The notes beneath the pieces were generated by a model. That model was not told the origin of the DNA and did not search any database. It worked only from the letters and a program-made list of their open reading frames with translations. A program made the translations under genes and the position numbers. DNA of 64,000 bases from Stictocephala bisonia (Eukaryota > Arthropoda > Insecta > Hemiptera > Membracidae): contig JAQJVL010000157.1 of the NCBI GenBank assembly GCA_035578905.1, forward strand, positions 1,550,001 to 1,614,000. Direction: 5' to 3'. Below, in pieces: positions 20,765-33,357 of the stretch (the first letter of the stretch is position 1; every line of letters begins with the position of its first letter).

Positions 20765-22744
20765 ATGAGCGATAAACTTAACGATAAAGATATAGAGACT
20801 TTTTAATATCCCCATGTCAAGTGAACCTGATCAGCCTATGAGTGATGATGAATGGGGTAATAACATCGGTAGTGACGCGGACGATACAGACGACGATCCG
20901 GACTTCATTGTGACTGACGACGAATATATGGTTACGAGTGATGATGAATTTATTGATAATGAAGAGACAAATTTAATGAAGGTGCGTTTTTGAATGAAAT
21001 GGAGGGTGTGGAAACTGTAAATAATAGTGTGAATGAAGAAATTGTAAATACTAGCGTGAATGAAGAAATTTTATATATTAGTGTGAATGAAGAAAATAAA
21101 AATGGAAGTGTTAGTACTGAGCATATAGATAACGAGGAACTTGACGATCTTTTGACTAATGCTGATGGGATTGATGAGGTGAGTCCTTATGCTAGTTTGA
21201 GTGAGAAATATAAAAAACTTAATAAAGCAGGGAAGAAAGAATGAAACGAGAAGAAGAAAAATGGCAATTATGTGAGGGTAAACAAAAGAATTTTGTTTTT
21301 GAGGGCAGGTCGGAGTTTCATTTTGATTTGCCTAGAACAGCACAGCCGATTGATTTTTTCTCTTCATACCTAGATGATCACAAAATCATGATTATGGTGA
21401 ATGAGGATGAATCTTAGCAGTAGGTTACGTAAATGGCATCCAACCAATCCAGAAGAAATTAAAAAGTTTTTGGGACTGTTATTGTACATGGGCTTAGTCC
21501 CAATGCCTAAATTGAGTAGCTACTGGTCACGAAATTCACTTTACAGAAACCTGGTTGCACCCCGTGTTATGGGAAGGAATAGATTCCAGCTGCTATTAAG
21601 ATTCTGGCATTTTAATAACAATGAAACCATGGCACAAGATGGCCGATTGGCGAAAATTGCCCCACTTGTTTCACACTTGAATCAAAAGTTCAAAGAGAAA
21701 AAGTCTCCCTGTATGGATCTGGTAGTCGATGAGACTATGATACCTTTTAGAGGCCGTCTCTTATTTAGGCAGTACTTGCCTAAAAAAAACCACAAATACG
21801 GCATCAAAGTCTTTAAGATTTGTGATACGGCCGGATACACTTTAAAAATGAAAGTATACATGGGTAAAGGTACCGGTACAGATGACGGATCGACGCTGGC
21901 TACATCAGTCTTTATGGATTTGATGAGCGATTATCTGGATAAAGGTTGTGTGCTGTTCATTGACAACTTTTATACCTCAGTGGATTTGGCCAACATGCTT
22001 TTGGCAAGAAGCACACACCTTGTTGGCACTGTAGTAAGTAACCGGGCATGGTTCCCACAAAAAAAAACCATACCTCCTAATCAAAAACTAGAGTTAGGAG
22101 AAATGGTCAGCCTGGAATATCCGAACGGATTAGTTTACACTCGCTGGCAAGACAAAAGAGAAGTTAAGATGATGTCTACAAAACATCCGGCTGATTTCGT
22201 TGATACTGGTAAGAAAACCAGGCAAGGAAAACCTATTCTCAAACCTTTAGTTGTACAAGAATATAATAAGGCTAAAATGGGTATCGATCTCTCAGATCAG
22301 ATGTCATCATACAGTACACCAGTCAGGAAATCAGTAAGATGGTACCACAAGGTTGGAGAGGAACTTATGTTAGGTACCGCGGTGGTAAATGCATGGCTAG
22401 CCTACAAAGAATCTGTTGGGGCCAATGTCCAACGTGCACGAAAAAACATTTATTCGATCACTACTTTCCGGGAAAAGCTAGTGTATTCTCTTCTAGGCCT
22501 TGACGATGAAGTCGTCGAACCAGTCAGAGTAACTGGTCATCACTATCTAAGTGAAACTTCAACGTTCGTTGGAGAAGGAAAAAATAAAAGACGCGCAAGA
22601 AAGAATTGCAGAGTATGCTATCAGAAGGCAAGTGAACAAGGACGGGCGGCATCCAAAAACCTGAAGAAAATCACAACACTGTGTGAACAGTGTCCGCAGA
22701 AACCTTTCTTATGCAAAGACTGCTTCAAACAAATACACAAGTAA
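20765..22744 (+). pseudogene. piggyBac transposase, N-terminus broken, catalytic domain open
   Basis: The first ATG (20765, MSDKLNDKDIETF) hits a stop after 13 codons, and an acidic stretch follows in another frame (MSSEPDQPMSDDEWGN... to about 20992). A further shift leads to 20990-21244, which contains a repeated VNEEI motif. Another leads to KREEEKWQLCEG..PIDFF to about 21418. The last frame, 21401-22744 (447 codons), is open throughout. It shows the DDE core: MDLVVDETMIPFRGR (first Asp), CVLFIDNFYT (second Asp) and KMGIDLSDQM (third Asp region). A Cys-rich C-terminus has CRVC..CEQC..CKDC. At least three frame breaks in the N-terminal third make it a pseudogene unless some are sequence errors. 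Confidence 0.88.
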
Positions 22745-23082
22745 TAAGTAAAATCAGTTTGTAAATGTCGATTATTTCACTGTCATAATTCGTTTTATAT
22801 TTACGTTCATTATTTGTATTCTTTATTGAAATGTAAAATAAACATGTTTATTGCCGAATATAAGTATTATTTTCTTACTAATTAACACGAAATAGCAAAC
22901 CATAAACTATTCGAAATGTTTTTGTTTATAAGAATTCCATTATATATACTTTACAAGTAAAACAGGCTTATTTGATATTTTAAAATATAAATACGACAGT
23001 ATAACTAAGAAATTAAAGCTTAACAATTTAATTTCTTATATTAAAAACAAGTTTTTATTTAAAAAAAATTATGCAAAACTCC
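22745..23082. other. piggyBac 3' untranslated region
   Basis: AT-rich sequence between the transposase stop and the LINE 3' end. It has AATAAACATG at about 22838 as a plausible polyadenylation signal. No other feature. Confidence 0.4.
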
Positions 23083-26000
23083 AATTCAAATTCAAATACT
23101 CTTTATTCATTTTTATGTACATATGATACAATGAATAGAGTCAAGGTTCTAAACACTAACTTACTTAACTAAACTAATCAAACAATTTTAAAATTAATAA
23201 ATATTTACATTGTTTAGTATTAACATTAATACAACAATGTAATGTATTAACTGACTGTAGTTACAAACTCTGTTCTGGATGTTCAGTTTCTGTTCTGGAG
23301 TTAGAGAGTGGTAAAGAGTTCCTCAACAGAGTAGAGATCTTTGTTGAGCAAGTATTCTTTTAACTTGTTTTTGAACTTAAGGCCTTTTTCGATTTTTATG
23401 TTTTGCGGTATGTATTTTAAAAATTTTTTCCCATATATGTAGGTTTTTTTTCAAAAAACTTTAGCCTATGGTCCTGAACCACTTTATTTTTTGCTCTTGT
23501 GTTATAAGGGTGACTGGGTGACTTAAAATGTAAGTCTAATTTTTGTTTTTTTACTGTAAGAATAGATTCAAAAATATACTGGCCATAAACAGTAAAAATG
23601 TTTAAATGTTTAAAATGTTCCTTAGCTGAATCATCATGTTTCAGCCTTAGCATTATCTGTATGGCCTTTTTTTGTTGCTTTAAAATATTATCCATATTTA
23701 CTTGTTTTGTTGAACCATACAGAGCAATGCAAAAAGAAACATGAGAATGTACATAAGCAAAATATATATTTTTTAACGTTTTTAGGTCACAGTAGTAACT
23801 CATTCGTGATAATGCATAGACCCCAGAATTTATTTTAATTAAAAGCTTATGAACGTGTTCGTCCCAATTCAGATGACGATCTATTGTTAAACCTAGAAAA
23901 TTTGTGCTGTTTTTCATTTCAATTTGGGATGATTGACAGATTATTGTTGGGTCCTTTAACATCCTATTTTGGGGTGTTTTGAATTTTACAAAGTTTGTCT
24001 TTTTTGAATTTAAAAGTAAATTGTGGTTTTTCAAATAGTTTCCAATTTTTTCTAATTCGTTAAATGTATTAATTTCTAATTCTTCTAAAGAGTTTGATGA
24101 CATCACTAGGTTAGCATCATCAGCATAGAGACAAAGCTCACTGGCTTATGTGCCAGCACCCCTTCCATGCCACCCAGATAACACAGAAACAGCAATGGAC
24201 CTAAGATAGACCCTTGGGGTACACCAAACCTTAGATCATTGTATTGTGAAGAGGATTTAATAATTTTGTTGTATTTTGATAAATGGGTTATTTCTACATA
24301 TTGAGATCTGTCAGACAGGTAAGACCAAAACCAGTTAAGAGCATTTTTTGCTACTCCCAGATCTTTTAATTTGTCTATGAGCTTAGAGTGTTTAACACTA
24401 TCGAAAGCTTTTGAGATATCCATGAATATCCCAATTGTATATTTTCCTTTATCAACTGATTCAATGATTGTTTCGATAAATGACATAGCAGCACTCACAA
24501 CTGACCTTCCGGATCTAAATCCATGTTGGCCATTATCTAATAAATTTAATGTTTCTAAAAATTCTGTAAACTGTAAATATACTGCTTTTTCATAAATTTT
24601 GGACAATGTTGGTAGGACAGATATTGGTCGATAATTAAGAACGTTCTTTTCATCATCTTTTTTATGTATTGGTATTATTTTTGCTTGTTTTAATTTAGTT
24701 GGAAAAATACCAGAAACAAAAGATGAATTAATTAGATGGGATAAAACTGCACTTATATTTGTTTTTACTGCCTTAATTACTGTGACTGGTACTTCATCGT
24801 GTCCACTAGATGTCTTGTTCTTGAAAGAGTCTATTATTTGTTCTACCTCCCTTTCATTTATTTGTCTTAATCTAAATGTTGGTTTTATAAACTGAACATC
24901 ACTATAGTTACATTCCAAATCAAAATTTACAAACTGTTCTTTACTGCTTATACTTATATCTTTCACTATATTAACAAAGTGGTCATTGAACACATTTGCT
25001 ATCAACTTGGGATCAGAGACAATTTGAGCTCCCTCTACTAGTGTAATGTTGCTTAGAATTTCCTTCTCTTTTACACTCACTTCCGAATTTATCAATTTCC
25101 ATACGGTTTTTTGGATGTTAGTAGATTTATTAATTTGTTTTTGAAAATAGTTAGACTTAGATTTCATAATTTCAAGCTTATTGTTTTGCCTGATTTAATT
25201 TAATGTTTGACTCTACATTTTTATTTTTCCGATGTGCTTTAGTTAGTTGGATGAGATTTATTTGCTTAGATTTTAATTCTTCTGTAATCCAATTACTTTT
25301 TCTTTTTTTGTTTGTTATTAGTACTTTTGGGAATGCCTGCTCAAAACAGAACCTAAATGAATTGTAAAAGTTATCATATTTTCTTTCCACTGAGGCCAAA
25401 TAGACATCATCCCATGTTTCTTTAGACAACAGTTGTGAAAAGTACTTTAAATTTTCTGGTGAGAACTTTCGTATTTCTTGTTTTACAGGCAATCTCTTTG
25501 AATTAAATGAATTGTTTATTTTTATTCTAGCATCTGACCATCATGGTCTGATAGACTAGTTATCAAACCTTCAACTTTAATACTTAGATCTATATTTTTT
25601 ATTAAGAAATTATCTATGGCTGTTTCTGAATTCTCAGCTATTCTTGTAGGAAAATCTACTAAATACTTCATATTTAGTCCCCTTAATGATTCTTTAAATA
25701 ATTTATAATTATTGTCATTTTTTAAAACATCAATATTGAAGTCCCCCCCTACTATTATTTTATCATATCTTTTACTAATATATTCAATTAAGAGACTAAG
25801 CCTATCAAGAAAAATCATAGTATCTGTGTTTGGTGATCGGTATATCCCAATAATGACAATTTTATTTTTAGGGGTATTAAAGCTACATATACTAAACTCA
25901 AATTGCCTCTCTTCAGTAACTTTACAGTTAAAGAGTTCGGCACGGTCACGGTTCAACTCAAACCCATCCTCTGCCAGTATCATCACTCCTCCTTTTGATT

Positions 26001-26290
26001 TGTTTTTTTCTTGAAAAATGGGCTCTTATTTTATAGTTATGAATATTGATTCGTTGTACTTCTTCTTCTTTTGTATCGTGTTCTGTTAATATAACGATTT
26101 GTGGTTTTATCTCATCTAAAATTATTTCTATTGCATTTATTCTGGAAGAAAGATGTTGTAAATTTTGATGGAAAACTATTAGGGATTGGGATTTCACTAT
26201 GTTACCGGAAGAGTTACCTGAACCAGCATGTTTAAAGATGAAACGGATGACAATGCATATTTCATAAAAACCAACTGATGAATATCACAA
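23083..26290 (-). mobile_element. Jockey/CR1-like LINE, near-complete ORF2 with four frameshifts
   Basis: On the minus strand the APE-type endonuclease starts about 26197 with SLIVFHQNLQHLSSRINAIE. It continues with EH near 26090, GGDFNIDV (25725-25750) and SLSDHDGQ (about 25530). A linker follows, then the reverse transcriptase: KQAKIIPIHKKDDEKN, NYRPISVLPTLSKIYEK, GFRSGRSVVSAAMSF, IGIFMDISKAFDSVKH and FGVPQGSILGPLLF (about 24210). The catalytic LCLYADDANLVM spans about 24108-24145, and the thumb (FLGLTIDRHLNWDEH) runs to the stop at 23417. Frame shifts near 26010, 25525, 25170 and 24140 are the only lesions; catalytic residues are intact. The 3' end is a TTGAATTTGAATTG tail at 23083. The 5' limit is uncertain and no target duplication was found. 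Confidence 0.85.
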
Positions 26291-26494
26291 AGATAATGTT
26301 CTGCATCTAGCATGGTGTCTTACTTTCACATTTAGTTGGGGTGATTGGCACCAGACGGCAGTTGAGAGTGCTCTCTGGCAGAAAAACAAAATACTGTCAT
26401 TGTCAGTCAGCCGGCCCGATCGGGCCGGCACGTTCCCGCTTAAAGCCATCAGACCGCCGACCCAATCGGGTCGGCATGGCAGTTAACGTGTTAA

Positions 26495-27290
26495 ATAATA
26501 TAAGCTTTGTAAGGAGATGGCTTGTTAGAATTTCAGGGCTCTATTACAGTTTCAAAATAATTCATCAACAGTTTACTTAAAAAATGTACGGAAGTGCTTG
26601 GTAAAATAACATTGTTACAACAGACAGTAACATTAATTATGTAAAGACTGCCTGGTTTTAGTTTTCTGGACAAATTATGGTTTTAACCTTGAGACATTTG
26701 TTACTCTCTCGGTTACACTTAGAACTAACAGGAAATTATTTTTTACTTGGAGTAAGACCAGAGGCCACTCTACATCTCAAATGGATTCAATAAATTAGGG
26801 TAGAGAAAAATAATTTTAATATATCAGAAATAATTAAAACAATGAAGCCAAGAAGAAGCCAGAAATGATGTTGTAGTTCTAGATACGACTTTCTTAAGTG
26901 AGGCATTTTGATTTTGCTATAAGGGAGACATAACTAGTGATAAAAACATGGCAAAAAGGGTTCCTGAATTATGGAACAGATCGCTCAGATAGGTTGATGT
27001 ATTGGAGGTTAGCACATCAACTGGTGTATTGGCAGGAGGAGCTGGCTTCTGTTAATACCTTACTTCTGACTCCCCCACAGACATAATCTAATATTTATTC
27101 ATATAATTTATTTCAACTAAACAGCTTTCTTTAATGTTATTATTTAAAATTGCTTTAAAACTATTATGCTATAATGTAGCCTGTGGAATGTTCCAGTACC
27201 CTTTGCCTAAGTTTACACTAGAGACATTCCTGAAGGACATTACCCCTTGAAATGTTAATTATGGGGTGAAGGTGGCAGCTGACAATTTAC
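26495..27290. other. Intron 1 spacer, no supported feature
   Basis: AT-rich DNA without coding frames or paired repeats. Confidence 0.4.
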
Positions 27291-28014
27291 CCCTTGTAAC
27301 GCGGAACAAATTGTTCATATTTTACTGAAAAAGCGTAATTATTTAAAAATATAAAAAATGTAATTTTCTTAACAGCTTTTTTTAGCTAGAGAATGCAGTA
27401 AGATGTAAAAAAAACACCAAAGTATTAAGAACTATTTTAAAAACTTATAATTACAAACGAATTCTAAAAATGTATATGTTTATAATTTTGGTGTGTTTAA
27501 ACTCAGTTTACAGCAAAGAACAAATACAAATCAAAATTAATCAAGCTAAAAGTGACAAAATATGAGGAAGTGAAGTAAAACATGAAAAATTTATAAAAAT
27601 AGTTAAAATACAATATGGCCAATAAAACTGATGCTGATAGATAAAACTGCATACAATAAATCAGAACTAATTGACGTAAGACACGAACAAAAACGATAAT
27701 AAAACTATTCAACACTGGCAAAACTCTGTCACAAACTAAAATAACAAGTCAAGAATATATCCGTTTCTTGCTTAATCTCAGACTAGCAGTCGGGCATGCC
27801 TCAGCTGACAAAACCACACTACGACTGACCAGTCACTTTCAGATCACACAAACTGTTGTTTAGAAAGATTATTCAACATCTCCTGAACTCTAGCGGATCC
27901 CACTGCAACTACAATTTATTAAATGTTATAAAATAGGATTTGGAGGATATATCCGTTTACCGCATTTCGGCCCTAAAGAGGCTGGGGATATATCCCTTTC
28001 CTGCGTTGCAAGGG
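27291..28014. mobile_element. piggyBac-type MITE, 724 bp
   Basis: The left end CCCTTGTAACGCGGAA is preceded by TTAC (a decayed TTAA), and the right end, reversed, reads CCCTTGCAACGCAGGAA, followed by TTAA at 28015-28018. The inverted ends agree at all but about two positions over 14 bp. GGATATATCC occurs twice near the right end (27955 and 27988) as a subterminal repeat. No transposase. Confidence 0.75.
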
Positions 28015-28018
28015 TTAA

Positions 28019-29809
28019 CAAATAGTTTGGAGGATGCCACTACCTATCCTCGATTTAAATACAAGTCTAACTCTAAGCTCTTGATTTCTATTTATTGTGT
28101 ACAGATACATTTTTTTTAGTCAGACGGTGTTGAGATCTGTTTACAAATATCTTTGGGTGGTTTGAAGATTGTTGACCAATTTTAATGAAAAATTGCATTT
28201 TTTGTTATCACTGCATTAAAAAAAAATCATTGTTAATTTCTAATCACTTATCATTTTAGTCTCCATCTATTGTGTAATACACCATGTAACATCTCAATTA
28301 GATGTGTGATGTATGCACTTGATAAATGATATCAAATTGATGTTATTACTTGATAAATTAATTACATTTATTTGTTATTACTTTGCATTGTAATTAGTAA
28401 CAACTATTTTAGTGATCCTATCTTAGCAGATTCACTATCAGCCCTGTTATTTCAAGTGCTGATAAGTAAAAAAAATAAATAAATAAAGAATTAAAATTTT
28501 TTAACTCATATATTTCAATAAGTTTCTAAGTGATAATGTGTATCCACATAACTTAATTATGAAACTACCATGCCACTATGAAAGAGATGATCGCTGACTG
28601 TATGTAGCTCTGACAAATATTATGTATGGCTAAGTGACTTTGTTACTATGACATCAGTGTTGAAGTGTTAGCTGGACTACTACTGCAGCAGCTCTTTCCT
28701 GTATACTTCTAGACACGATGAAAGCAAGCATCATTTTGACTTGTATCATTGTGAATTGGTATACCTATCTGCTGGGTCTGGCCCATGCCTGTAAATTGAA
28801 ATAGTTGAAATATATTTACATAGTCATCTCTAAAACTTATTTTACAAGCCTAGAAATGGCTTCCTTAAAATTTATTTTGTTCAATCTATGCTTTACTTCA
28901 AATCTCCTGTATTGCACAATTATTCAATCAAAATCTTATTATGCTTTACAATCTTGAAAAGGTTAAAGTACACTTTACTCAGATATTGTCCGTTATACAT
29001 ATACAAGAATATTTGTTACCAGAATATTAGGTAAGCTTAGTTTTTATTGTATAAAATTTGAATTCTTTACGTATTCAGAAAAATAAACTCTTAAATGTTG
29101 TGAAGTATCTTATCAAACAAATCATGGCTAGACGGCAGTTCTTTATGTGGTTCAAAACGAGCTAGATTTGTATCTATCTACTAAAGACAATTTAAGTATG
29201 TCATTGACCAACAAGAACAAATAACAAACTTAATATTGGTGTCATTGCTTTTCTCAAAAGCAATAGGGAGTCCTCAGTAACAAAGTCGGTATAAATGTGG
29301 ATAGCTCTTGTTTGAAATCACTCATCACAGATGCTTGATATTGTCTAAATTTAACTTGTTTTAAATGATTAAAAAAAATGAGTTTATAATTCTTGTATAC
29401 AACATACCAAAATTGGAAACATCACAATTGAATTGGCCATTTGAGAAATCCAAATTATCCTCCATTTTTTCACAAATTTGACTTGAGCAAGTCATATTGT
29501 TATTCAGTAGGAGGCCTATCAGTCTGTAAAGAAACCCCACACGTACTGCAGTAGGAGTAAAATACGAAGGGTGGTAATAATTTATGGTCATTTCAAAAAC
29601 CCCACATATTCTGGGAGATGAGGTGTTTCTCAAATGACTGTTTGTTGTTATTAAAAAAAAAAAAAACTAACAAATTTTTGTTAGTTTGGATGTTGGATTT
29701 TGTTGTTGTTTATTAAAACTTCACTAAACCTATTTATTTCTTTTTATTATTCTTTATTTGTTATTCCTGATTCATTCTCAACAAACATGAATTCAGATTA
29801 TAATGAAAG
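28019..29809. other. Intron 1 spacer, no supported feature
   Basis: AT-rich. A short frame on the minus strand at 29361-29633 has no recognisable motif. AACCCCACATATTCTGGGAG (29600) is loosely echoed at 30735 and 30935 in opposite orientation, too weakly to call. Confidence 0.4.
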
Positions 29810-30555
29810 TGAGCAGGGTCTTTTTACGAAAACGTAAAAAAGGTGTCACACAAAATGTTTTATCAGTGTTAAAAGCTTAAGAAAGCTAGATTAACAAATC
29901 AAGAATATGTTAACTACAAAGGAAATTCAACTCGACAACACAGATGGCCAAAACAAAAATAATACAGTTATTCGGTTGTTTTTGGCTCTAGTGGAATTTT
30001 GGCATTTTGACAGTATAAACCAATATTTTCCTGTTAGGAGGACACTCTTATTCACCTTTCAACTGAGATGTTAGCGCTATTAAAAGGGGAAATAAAAACA
30101 GAGTTTATACTGTCAGAGTATGTTGAACTTATTACAATGTCCACTATTAATGTAGGCAAGTCCGATGTGACAATGATTGATCCTGGGGATGTGAAGGATT
30201 TTAAGTCTTGGTGGCCTAATTTCTATAAAAGGAACATGTCCACAGAAACCCAATCTATAAACATCCCAAGAGATAGAAAGCAATTTTTTATGATGTCTCA
30301 GTTCATGGAGTTTATTTACTCCAAAGAACAACATGTCGGAGAAGTGAAAGTTTTTACTTTTTAATTTTGTTGGTGAACTTCAAACACATACTTTTGACTT
30401 CAAAGAAAAAAATTGAAACTCAACAAGTACTAAGTAACAGGGCGTACTCCAATAACAAGCTGCTAATCAATAAACTCAAACTAGAAGACCTTAGAAAGTT
30501 CAAGAACTACTTATCAGTCTTCAAGATTATTTACTTACATGTATTAATCTAATTT
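29810..30555 (+). pseudogene. Decayed fragment of an uncharacterised multicopy insect protein family
   Basis: Broken frames read KSLKKARLTNQEYVNYKGN (about 29868-29925), then the longest piece at 30068-30364. That piece contains YVELITMSTINVGKSDVTM, DFKSWWPNFYKRNMST and NIPRDRKQFFMMSQFMEF, followed by a GEL..HTFDF stretch and AYSNNKLLINKLKLEDLRK (to about 30500). From memory this pattern (a NYKGK block, then D..WWP..YKK and R..F..S.F..F, then a C-terminal AY...LPI...K..D..K) recurs in many predicted insect proteins. They behave like a transposable-element or gene-family product of unknown function. Stops and shifts between the pieces show it is not functional here. I cannot name the family. 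Confidence 0.45.
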
Positions 30556-33239
30556 TAACAAGATTATTTGAATATATTTTATGGCGGAATTTTGTCATGG
30601 CTAAATAAAGACAATGAAGAACCTTAAATTCTAGACTAGGACAATAAGCTGAGTTGTATAAGCTTTGAATAGTACTTTTATGTATGAAACAAAATTTAAT
30701 TTATGTTTTTTATCAATGTTTTGGACTTTTTACCTCAGTAATTTTAGAAACCCCACTTTTCCATGAGTAAACATTTTTTAGACACCTTTTTAAAACTTTA
30801 CTAGCCTCTTGCAAACGTAACACCTGAACCTTGCAAAAACATATTTTATTTTTTAATTTAATAAATTATGTAAAAATATAATACTATAAGGTTATTTTTT
30901 TAAGTTTTCTGAAAGTTTACTTTTTTTTTGATATGTGGGATTTCTCAAAAAATGATGATTCAATTATTGTTTGTGAACAATTGCATGCCTTTAGTTGGGT
31001 TAGCAAGTTGTGATATTGGCCTAATTCATATTGTTTATTAATCACATTAGGAAGTTTAATCTAATTATAATAAAGGGAAACATTGAACATGTAATTGCTT
31101 GCTCACTAACCACTTTATGTAGTAATGAATCATTTTCTTCTTATATATCATGTTAGGCGAATATTAACTTTAATTTAAAAAATAAAAATAAAATATTCAA
31201 ATATCTGTAAACATATAAATGTAGAGTCGTGTTATTTTACAAATTACAGATTAATATTATTGTTTTAATAATGTCGTAAATCACTCATTGCATACTCTAA
31301 TTTTGAATTCAATTTGGGATTTTAAAACTACATAACACCCTAAAAATGTAATGAAATATTTTAAATATTTTTATTGTTAAATAATTTTCTTTTATGTTTA
31401 TCAATAGTTAGAATGGAAAAATCAATTTTTGGAACAAGACTGCCAATATTGTGCGAATGCATGGAACTGGTACCAGGTAACTTATTTTCTTAATAAATTG
31501 AGTAGGTCGTTGTTGAATAGGTTATCAAATTAAACGATAACAAAAATAAAAAATAACAAAGGTAAACATTAAACTCGGCTTTATAATTCGATAATCCAGT
31601 TAATTTTATTAGTAGATGGTTTTATCTTTATTTAAAACAATTTGCTCTGCAAACAAAACATTTTTAGTAAGTAACATGTTATTTATACATACATATATAA
31701 TGTATGCTATTTGCATATTTATGAAAAACTAAAACAAGCTCCATAATATTTATCAATGTTATTCAGCAAATAACTACTAAGCTTATTCACAAAACAATTG
31801 TTTCTTGTAAGGTATTGTAGTCTTGTCGAGAATTCGTAAACTTGATCATGAATCTTATTCAGTAACTTAATATTTTGTTGTTCAATTTATTGAAAAAGTA
31901 TACTTACACAAGCCCTTACAAATGTTAATGTTCTTTTTTTTATTAGTAGAAACTATGAACTGTGCTTCCTGCAGATTTTGGCAAACAAGTTCTACTTATT
32001 TTGTTTTGTATAGCTCATAAACTCTATATGTTTAAAGTAATGATTTTACCCACTGAGTATTCCTACTAGTTTGTGTTTTTAAAATATCTATCTGATAGAT
32101 AAAAATTAAGGATGTGTTGACTCCAAGTTATTAATGATTCCAATACCGATAGCTATTCCAGAAAATTGATTCCTGATTCCAACTACTACCTCAATTACAA
32201 AAATATTCCCAAAAATGCCAAATATAATTATTTTAAAGTAACATTATTTATAATGAAATCTATTAAATTAATTTTAAGCAGAATAAAAAACAGTCTACTA
32301 GAAATCTTAATAAAAACTAATATATTTTACACAACATATAATATAATTGAAATAAATAATAAGATAGAACTTTGATTAATTTTGGAATTTTTACTTGAAA
32401 AGCAAAATATATTACGTAAAGTCTAGATGTATATATAAATAATGAGCATATTTGCATTTGAATTGTATAGAAAATTATATTATAACCACTTATTATTACC
32501 TTATATATAACAATAAAACAATAAATGAAACTACAAGTAATATTCATCTACAAATAATACGAAAATGCAGATTTTAATAACTACAATGGCCTCACATCAC
32601 TCCTAACGGCAGATAACAAATTAGGGCATTGAATACTAAGTATTAAGTTGACAGATAAATTACATGTATATGCAGAAATGCAACAAGATTTAAGTGGATA
32701 GTTAATACTAGTTGTGACACAGTACAAATTCCATTATATGTACATTTCCTGACAAATAAAATGATAGGCCTATATGGCACTAGTTAGCCTAGATAAAAAC
32801 TAATATCAAAATTAAATTGTATTACACAAGAAATAATCACATATACAGTAATAATAATTAATTTATTGTTTAAGTTTCTTAGAAATAATTATAATCTTTG
32901 GGCAAAAACCAATTGGTAATTGTATTATTATTATTAAAACGTAGAATCTACAGTAATGATTTATTGAATATTTGTTGAAGGTAAACAATACATTTGAAAA
33001 TATCTATGAAAGATTATTTAAATACATTTACTGTGCTTATTGTAAACTTGCTACACACATACCTTCATTATATATTGTTAGTAATACCCAAGTATTAATA
33101 TATTTTTTGTTTGTTTTAAACAGCAAAGTATTTGACAAAACTTCTTTAACTCATTAGGACCTGGCTTCCCAATATCTACAATATAAATTATTTTTTGTTA
33201 ATTTTGAACAGTGTTAATATTTGTATTATCTTGTTGCAG
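30556..33239. other. 3' part of intron 1, no supported feature
   Basis: Very AT-rich DNA. It ends in a TTATCTTGTTGCAG acceptor at 33226-33239. Confidence 0.5.
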
Positions 33240-33357
33240 GATGCATCACTGAGAGCCCTCAAGTTATCCAATGGTGGTTTTGAAGCTGCATTAGATTTCC
33301 TTGTTAAACAGCCACAAAATGAAATGGTTAATGGCCTCACCAAAGTTTCATCATCAG
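33240..33357 (+). CDS. wts: warts/LATS kinase, exon 2 (second half of UBA domain)
   Basis: A 118-bp exon lies between the acceptor CTTGTTGCAG and the donor GTAAAA (33358). In phase 0 it reads DASLRALKLSNGGFEAALDF then LVKQPQ. These are UBA helices 2 and 3 that complete the MGY..E segment of the previous exon. A Ser-rich tail follows, and the last base of the exon is the first base of a split Gly codon (phase 1) that joins 44411. The UBA of LATS is thought to bind ubiquitin and influence activation; that is family knowledge, not visible here. The reading frame is clean. Confidence 0.9.

Larger units (their letters stand above)
20277..26490 (+). mobile_element. piggyBac element interrupted by a LINE
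   Basis: TTAA at 20273-20276 and 26491-26494 flank perfect 14-bp inverted ends CACGTTAACTGCCA. Both subterminal regions carry CG-rich palindromic motifs, GACCGATCGGGTCGG (20432) and GCCGACCCAATCGGACCGAC (20488) on the left. The right side has CCGGCCCGATCGGGCCGG (26411) and GCCGACCCAATCGGGTCGGC (26456). The + strand transposase occupies 20765-22744. A minus-strand LINE (about 23083-26290) sits in the 3' part, so the original element was about 3 kb. It is a different piggyBac family from the one at 41353, with different TIRs and protein. Confidence 0.9.

Noticed and set aside
31411..31475. Possible small exon (AATAG acceptor-like, ATG, GGTAAC donor-like)
   Set aside because: The encoded peptide does not fit LATS, the flanking exons join in frame without it, and the acceptor lacks a good pyrimidine tract.
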